From: Nocardia sp. NBC_01327
Lineage (GTDB): Bacteria > Actinomycetota > Actinomycetes > Mycobacteriales > Mycobacteriaceae
Length of the DNA: 64,000 nt
NCBI RefSeq assembly: GCF_035958815.1
Contig: NZ_CP108383.1
Coordinates: 6,634,001 to 6,698,000 of the forward strand
Direction of reading: 5' to 3'
Within the stretch, counting starts at the first letter, position 1; each line of letters starts with the position of its first letter. Of the stretch, positions 59,582 to 64,000 are shown one piece after another. A program made the translations under genes and the position numbers. A model generated the notes under the pieces. The model saw only the letters and a list, made by a program, of their open reading frames with translations, had not been told where the DNA came from and made no database searches.

Positions 59582-60631
59582 ATGCGCTCCAGCGTGCCCA
59601 CCCTCGTGCTGCTGATGGCGGCTGTTCTGCTGACCGGATGTGGCTATTTCGATCGAGGACGCGACCAGGCCGAGCATGACAGCTGGTCGCGCAAGATCGA
59701 GGCGGCCATCCGGGCCCTTCCGGGGGTGACGAGCGCGTCACACCGCTTCGAGCACTACAAGGGCAGGCATTTCAACGCCAAGCTCGACGTTCAGCTCCGC
59801 GACGACGCCACACCGGGCGAGGCCGCGTCCGTGGTGAGTGTTATGGGCGCTCAACAGCTTCCGCGCCGCTTCCATGGCGACCCGATAGCGGTCACCATCG
59901 ACCGGATGGCGGACTCCTATTCCGCGTACTGGATTTTCGGTCGCGAAGTGGGCACGGAAGTGAATGCCGCAAACACCTGGGCGCGACTGTGGGCTGCGGG
60001 CACCGAAGTGCACTGGGACTCGAGCGGCGGCTTTGCGGACCGCATAACCAACACCATCGACGTCCGGGCGGGCTCCGAGAGCGAACCTCATCGCGCCATC
60101 GCGGCGATGCGCCGAATCATCCGGGACTTCCCCGAACTGGCATCCAACCAGTGGATCGTGTCCACCGTTCATGGACGGGAGCGTGGGTTCACCAATCATT
60201 CGGAACGGCGCCCCGGGTCGTATCCATGGTCAGATGATCGCAGCACCCCCCACCAAGAGCCCACCCCTCGCTTCCCGTCCGATGACGAACTCGACCTGTG
60301 GCAGTGGTTCCTGACCGATCAACCCATCCCGTATCTCGCTCGAATGTCCGTCTATGACCCGCCTTTCGAAGGCCGCACACTGGGCGTCACCGTATTCCCT
60401 CCCCTAGGTACGGAATTCAGCGCCGCACAGACCACACAACTGGCCGATCTACATCTTCCCTACCTGGCCGGCTCCGGCACTGTGGTCGACTACACGATCG
60501 ACACAACCAACGGCCCCGGCTACTCCTACGGCCGCCCCTTGTTCGAGGTCGTAGTCGGCCGCTGCCAGACACTCGGGCACAACGTCTTACCGGAGTCGCA
60601 GCCCTACGTACGTCAATATGAACACTGCTGA
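59582..60631 (+). CDS. Exported lipoprotein of unknown function
   Basis: A 349-residue lipoprotein: signal peptide RSSVPTLVLLMAAVLLTGCG with lipobox LLTGC, then a long soluble part with HDSWSRKIEAAIRALPGVTS, RTYW-type aromatic stretches (SYSAYWIFGREV), WQWFLTDQPIPYLARMSVYD and GYSYGRPLFEVVVG. Similar lipoproteins are common in Nocardia; function unknown. The ATG at 59582 is chosen because the signal peptide starts there; an upstream start at 59444 would bury it. Confidence 0.78.
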   Translation: MRSSVPTLVLLMAAVLLTGCGYFDRGRDQAEHDSWSRKIEAAIRALPGVTSASHRFEHYKGRHFNAKLDVQLRDDATPGEAASVVSVMGAQQLPRRFHGDPIAVTIDRMADSYSAYWIFGREVGTEVNAANTWARLWAAGTEVHWDSSGGFADRITNTIDVRAGSESEPHRAIAAMRRIIRDFPELASNQWIVSTVHGRERGFTNHSERRPGSYPWSDDRSTPHQEPTPRFPSDDELDLWQWFLTDQPIPYLARMSVYDPPFEGRTLGVTVFPPLGTEFSAAQTTQLADLHLPYLAGSGTVVDYTIDTTNGPGYSYGRPLFEVVVGRCQTLGHNVLPESQPYVRQYEHC

Positions 60632-60769
60632 TCCGCGTCCCACAACCATCGTGTCGAGATGATCGGTAACGCCGACATCGAAAGCCCGGCACGAGATATC
60701 GCGGCGAGATCATCCCGCCAGATCTCGCATTACTGCGCTGGTATCGGCCGACTGACGTAGTACGGCGGC

Positions 60770-60835
60770 GTGAGATGCGCTCGGCCCGTTGATCTTCTAG
60801 CTCTGGCCACGTTGGCCGATTCGACTGTTCTCTCG
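60770..60835 (+). repeat. Dispersed repeat, copy 14
   Basis: GATGCGCTCGGCCCGTTGAT then CTTCTAGCTCTGGCCACG TTGGCCGATTCGAC, aligning with the core and loop of other copies. It overlaps the damaged end of the peptidase fragment read on the other strand. Confidence 0.65.
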
Positions 60836-60918
60836 GGCAGGATCACAACGCTACAACCGGTCTCTCCGACCGGGTCTGTCCAATGGCCGACACGGACTCC
60901 GGGAATTCCGATTGCCAT
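60802..60918 (-). pseudogene. P1 (DmpA/S58) peptidase N-terminal fragment
   Basis: ATG at 60918 opens a frame with IPGVRVGHWTDPVGETGCSV then VILPERTVESANVAR, the typical N-terminus of DmpA-type L-aminopeptidases. Only about 39 residues of a normally 300-plus-residue protein remain. The homology ends where dispersed-repeat copy 14 begins; the frame then runs through repeat-derived sequence. No catalytic Ser-loop remains, so it is a dead fragment. Confidence 0.75.
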
Positions 60919-61004
60919 GTTGCCCCTCCCCCGCGAACGAACTGTTTCGAATGCGATGTCGACCCCACACCGATGCAATCCGTAGGTCATTCCGGACACA
61001 CAAT

Positions 61005-61118
61005 TCGGCAGATCAGTGCGTTCGGCCGGCACCAGATGGATGCTGCCGGTTGATCTTCCGAGGCACCGCGCTGGCTGTTCGGTCAGCGGCACGCGCCAGC
61101 ACAGGATGTCAGTGCGCG
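61005..61118 (+). repeat. Dispersed repeat, copy 15 (full length)
   Basis: The clearest copy: CGGCAGATCAGTGCGTTCGG, CCGGCACCAGATGGATGC TGCCGG (6-bp stem), core GGTTGATCTTCCG at 61048-61060, CCGCGCTGGC and TCAGCGG, and a GATGTCAGTGCG tail. Copy 4 aligns over its whole length. Confidence 0.85.
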
Positions 61119-61191
61119 CTCCGCAGCCGCCCGTAGATGGCTCCCGTCCTACACTGCCACGCGAATAGCCGACGCATTCTAAGATCATCCG

Positions 61192-61539
61192 GTGAAGCTC
61201 GGGGGAACCGCCTGGCAAGACCTGCCGTTGTGGACGAGGATTGCGCTGCGAGTCTGCGGTACTGCGGTCATCGCCGTCATCACAGGTTTGATCGCGTTTG
61301 TAATAATTCCGGACTCCGGGGTGCACATGGCCGATGCCCGAGTCGGCGAATGCATCGACATCGCAGACAAGCTTGTCGCATCGTGTTCGGACTCTCGAAC
61401 CTTGTACCAGGTCACCGCAGTACTTGGCCCAGGTCAGGATTCGAAATGCCCAGCGCTGGACACCACTGCCCTCGGCAAGGTTGCATCGTTCGAGGAAATC
61501 GATAGCAAGACTCTGTGTTTGGCAATGGTCATCCGCTAG
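61192..61539 (+). CDS. Small single-pass membrane protein (115 aa)
   Basis: A 115-residue protein with a transmembrane helix (AVIAVITGLIAFVIIPDSG) after a charged start, then an outer domain VGECIDIADKLVASCSDSRT and KCPALDTTALGKVA, with four Cys in two probable disulfides; this C-x-D-I pattern recalls the C-terminal part of LppU-like actinomycete proteins. GTG at 61192 lies 6 nt after TAAGAT, a leaderless start. Function unknown. Confidence 0.68.
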   Translation: MKLGGTAWQDLPLWTRIALRVCGTAVIAVITGLIAFVIIPDSGVHMADARVGECIDIADKLVASCSDSRTLYQVTAVLGPGQDSKCPALDTTALGKVASFEEIDSKTLCLAMVIR

Positions 61540-61868
61540 GCCGTAGCCGCTCCCTGCTGAGCCAGAATATACGGCCGTGCCGTCCTGTAATTGACTGCCG
61601 CACAACACCATCGGGCGCGCTGTCAGCTGAGATGACCTTTGCTCATCGACCTTCGGGTCTGCCGCGTGAGCGTTAAGACACGGCACGGTAATCGGCGGTT
61701 GTGGACGTTCGGCCGGGCGCGGATGGCTACCGCCGGTTGCTCTTCCGCGGTAGGGCGCCGGCCGGTTCGGTCAGCGCGGTCAGCGACTTCATGGAGGTTG
61801 CGAATCGCGTCACGAATTCTCGTTGAACTAGGACCGCAGCTGTCCTATCTCCGCGACACACTCGAATC
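61540..61868. other. Intergenic region with repeat copy 16
   Basis: About 330 bases without a gene; holds dispersed-repeat copy 16 (61690-61790). Around 61640-61670 a TCATCGACCTTCGGGTCTGC segment looks like a second, weaker repeat. Confidence 0.5.
61690..61790 (+). repeat. Dispersed repeat, copy 16
   Basis: GGACGTTCGGCCGGGCGCGG, ATGGCTACCGCCGG, core CCGGTTGCTCTTCCGCGG at 61733-61750, GGCGCCGGCCGGTTCGGTCA, and GCGCGGTCAGCG. It shares the GCTCTT core variant with copy 7. Confidence 0.78.
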
Positions 61869-62381
61869 ATGAGCGAAACCGAATCGACTGTAGGACAGAC
61901 GGATCAGGTCGGCATTACCGACTACAACGATCCGAACGCACCGTGGAACCAGGCGTGGGACCAGGAGGGCGGCATCGCGAACTGGAACGATGATGTGATC
62001 AAGGAGTTCCGGGAGAACATGGGCAGGGTGGGTGGCGCTTATGCGGGCGGGGACCTCATTCTGCTCACCACTACAGGAGCCAGGACCGGCAGGCGGCACA
62101 CAACTCCGCTGGGACCGCTGCACCGGGGTGACACCATGTTCGTGAGCTCGTTCATCGAGGACAAGTGCCCGGCTTGGTGGTACAACATCAAGGCCAATCC
62201 GCAGGTCACTATCGAGCTCCGGGGTGAGACCTACCAGGGAACCGGCGCGGTGCTCGAAGGTGCGGACTACGACGAGTTCGCGGCCTGGGCACTGGCCAAC
62301 AACCCGCTGCTGGCGGACTTCCAGTCCAAGGTCGACCGACCCCTGCCCCTGGTCGTGCTGACTCTCGACAGTGCGAGCTGA
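61869..62381 (+). CDS. Ddn-like deazaflavin-dependent nitroreductase family protein
   Basis: A 170-residue F420-type oxidoreductase: NDDVIKEFRENMGRVGGAYA, LILLTTTGARTGRRHTTPLG (residues about 64-83), WWYNIKANPQVTIELRGETY. The TTGARTG..R and W..N......V motifs are the Ddn (Rv3547) family signature. It would reduce quinones or nitro groups using F420H2. The start at 61869 is the first ATG with family sequence. It stands alone. Confidence 0.9.
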   Translation: MSETESTVGQTDQVGITDYNDPNAPWNQAWDQEGGIANWNDDVIKEFRENMGRVGGAYAGGDLILLTTTGARTGRRHTTPLGPLHRGDTMFVSSFIEDKCPAWWYNIKANPQVTIELRGETYQGTGAVLEGADYDEFAAWALANNPLLADFQSKVDRPLPLVVLTLDSAS

Positions 62382-62499
62382 GCACTCCAACCTCCCAGCC
62401 CCGGCGTCGGCAATGGTGCGCCGGGGCCGACCCGCCCGATGCCGGATCGGCGCGAGTTCGACGATTGTCGAAAAACCAAGCACTTGTTAGGGTTTCGAG

Positions 62500-63873
62500 A
62501 TGGAGCTCTCCGGTCCGGCAACTGGTCCGATCACCCTGATCTCGACGTTTTTCCCACTGGCCGATGTCGGTTACGTCGCCGAGGAGTACTTCCTGTCCGG
62601 CACAGCCGGGTCCTACCGCCTGACCGGCTCGGCCGGTGACGACGGGGAGTGGGCGACCGAGCCGGACGGTCTCGCGCCGTTCACGACCAGATTCGTGGTC
62701 TACCGGCCGGTCGAGGGCTACTCCGGGACGGCTGTCGTGGAGTGGCTCAACGCCTCCTCGGGTGCGGACACGCCGCCGATCTGGCTGCTGGCACACCGGC
62801 ATCTCATTCGGGCCCGGATGGCCTGGATCGGGATCTCCGCGCAGTACGCCCCGATCCACGGCGGCAGCGTCATGGCCGCGGCCGCCGAGGAGGACGACAC
62901 CTGGAACTCGGTGTTGCTGCCACCGCTGAAGCAGGCGAATCCGGTGCGATACGCCTATCTCTCGCATCCTGGGGATGCCTACTGCTACGACATCTACCGG
63001 CAGGCGGGAGAGATGATCCGAAGGCTGCTGCCCGAAACCCGGCAACTACTCGCGGCCGGGCAGTCGCAATCCGCGGCCGCGCTCGTCACATTTGTGAATG
63101 CCGTTGCGCCACATGGCTCGCCGTACGACGGGTACTTCATCGACGGTCGTCCGGGCCGCCCTGCCACGCTGACCGGCTTGGTGGATCCCGAGGCGCTCGA
63201 CGGTGGCACGCGGGTGCGTGCGGATTCGACCGCGCCGGTGCTCGTGCTCCAAACCGAGTTCGAGGTGGTCGGTCTCATGCGCTCGATCGACTCCCGCCAG
63301 CCCGACTCCGACCGCTTCCGGCTCTGGGAGCTGGCCGGCGCCGCACACGCGGACTCCTACACCGTCGGCGCATCGTTCACCGATTCGGGCGCACTGACCG
63401 CGCAGGAACTGGCCGAGCGAATGGCGCCACGACGCAATCCACTGGGCGTCGAATTCCCCGAGCCGATCAATTCCGGGCCACAGCATCACTACGTCGCGCA
63501 GCAAGCCATCGCGGCGCTGTCCCGCTGGGCCGACGGCGGACCCGCTCCGGCACAGGCCGATCGGCTCACGGTATCCGCCGGAGAACTGGTGCTGGACGTC
63601 CATGGCAACGCGCTGGGCGGTATCCGCACACCGTGGATGGACGTGCCACTGGCAGTGCTGTCCGGGCTCGGACAGGAGGGCGGCGGCCCGGCGATCATGT
63701 TCGGTTGCACGCGACCACTCCCTGCACCCGCCCCCGACGACTACCTCGCGGCATTCAGCGCGGCAACCGACAAGACGGTCACGGCAGGCTTCCTCCTGAC
63801 TGAGGACGTACCGGAAATCCTCGCCATGGCAGCCGCGAATCAACCGTCGAGCCCCGAGCACGCATCCCGGTAA
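62500..63873 (+). CDS. Alpha/beta-hydrolase-domain protein (Abhydrolase_10 type)
   Basis: A 457-residue protein with FFPLADVGYVAEEYFLSGTA at the start, ARMAWIGISAQYAPIHGGSV, the nucleophile region LLAAGQSQSAAALVTFVNAV with GQSQS (Ser), ELAGAAHADSYTVGASF with a His, and an NALGGIRTPWMDVPLAVLSG ending, matching the Abhydrolase_10 group. Probably a serine esterase or lactonase. ATG at 62500 lies 6 nt after TAGGGT, a leaderless start. Length is full; no signal peptide, so cytoplasmic. Confidence 0.85.
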   Translation: MELSGPATGPITLISTFFPLADVGYVAEEYFLSGTAGSYRLTGSAGDDGEWATEPDGLAPFTTRFVVYRPVEGYSGTAVVEWLNASSGADTPPIWLLAHRHLIRARMAWIGISAQYAPIHGGSVMAAAAEEDDTWNSVLLPPLKQANPVRYAYLSHPGDAYCYDIYRQAGEMIRRLLPETRQLLAAGQSQSAAALVTFVNAVAPHGSPYDGYFIDGRPGRPATLTGLVDPEALDGGTRVRADSTAPVLVLQTEFEVVGLMRSIDSRQPDSDRFRLWELAGAAHADSYTVGASFTDSGALTAQELAERMAPRRNPLGVEFPEPINSGPQHHYVAQQAIAALSRWADGGPAPAQADRLTVSAGELVLDVHGNALGGIRTPWMDVPLAVLSGLGQEGGGPAIMFGCTRPLPAPAPDDYLAAFSAATDKTVTAGFLLTEDVPEILAMAAANQPSSPEHASR

Positions 63874-63970
63874 CCATCTAGCCAAACCCGACCCGTGCCT
63901 GGGACGCGATAGATTCAGGTCGTTCGGATTCCCTGGGGGACAGCGCTATCCACCGTCCATCGCACTCTCT

Positions 63971-64000
63971 GCCGAGTCGGGAGTGGTGAATCTTCCGGTG
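63971..64000 (+). repeat. Dispersed repeat, truncated by window end
   Basis: GTGGTGAATCTTCCGGTG shows the diverged core variant also present in copy 13. The copy continues beyond the window. Confidence 0.5.

Noticed and set aside
60730..61686. A 318-codon minus-strand gene containing the peptidase motif
   Set aside because: Only the last 60 codons resemble a protein (P1 peptidase start at 60918). The rest overlaps the rightward small membrane gene and two repeat copies and looks random.
26711..64000. Integron-style cassette array with attC sites
   Set aside because: The repeats share one orientation and sit between small promoter-bearing genes, but no integron integrase was found, the GTTRRRY/RYYYAAC core pair is not present, and genes point in both directions. 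Kept only as an analogy.
26711..64000. CRISPR array
   Set aside because: Repeats are diverged, separated by whole genes rather than 30-40 bp spacers, and no cas gene is present.
1..64000. tRNA, rRNA or riboswitch genes
   Set aside because: No cloverleaf arms, rRNA segments or known riboswitch cores were recognised by eye; a tRNAscan or Infernal search was not possible.

Overview
The window looks like chromosomal DNA of a high-GC actinomycete, most probably Nocardia or a close relative. This rests on strongly GC-biased codon use, F420-type oxidoreductases (LLM and Ddn-like), a DUF574-type S-adenosyl methyltransferase, many TetR regulators, and numerous GTG or ATG starts placed 6-7 nt after a TANNNT box, as expected for leaderless mRNAs. 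The genus is inference; no rRNA or tRNA gene was seen.

1-12.9 kb: a specialised-metabolism locus. A truncated glycosyltransferase and an ABC-2 permease run rightward. Facing them is a tightly coupled leftward operon (about 12.1 to 1.26 kb, nearly every junction overlapping): a PEP-synthase/rifampicin-phosphotransferase-like enzyme, a fatty-acyl-AMP ligase fused to a nucleotidyltransferase, an acyl carrier protein, an NAD-dependent reductase/epimerase, an NDK-like protein, an AfsA (gamma-butyrolactone synthase-type) protein, a nitroreductase and a UbiA-like membrane transferase. Acyl activation, carrier loading, AfsA condensation, phosphoryl transfer and export suggest a modified fatty-acyl small molecule. 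A stray ribosomal L7/L12 paralogue and two tandem hotdog thioesterases follow.

13.8-28.5 kb: ordinary metabolic and regulatory genes: GlxA-type regulator, PfpI protein, P450, two NAD(P)-fold proteins, TauD dioxygenase with a TetR regulator and three operator copies, LLM oxidoreductase, lipoprotein phosphodiesterase, VOC protein, a TetR/MerB-like pair, an SAM methyltransferase, and a quinone oxidoreductase/TetR pair.

28.5-56 kb: an accessory archipelago of small, poorly characterised genes in both orientations, many with their own leaderless promoter. They include repeated TY-Chap-like, DUF6301-like and DUF6630-like families, alone or fused, plus small membrane and secreted proteins, an integrase remnant and an IS256-family element. 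Two regulated SDR modules (47.5-50.7 kb) sit inside. From about 26.7 kb to the window end the intergenic gaps carry about twenty copies of a diverged 60-110 bp hairpin-forming repeat, all in the same orientation, with none noticed in the first 26.7 kb. This unidirectional repeat plus solo-gene architecture is the most unusual feature of the window.

56-64 kb: a partly decaying stretch (frameshifted hydrolase, methyltransferase with an in-frame stop, truncated peptidase) followed by a VOC/TetR pair, lipoprotein, small membrane protein, Ddn-like oxidoreductase and an alpha/beta-hydrolase-domain enzyme. All assignments come from reading translated sequence and recalling families; no database search was possible.
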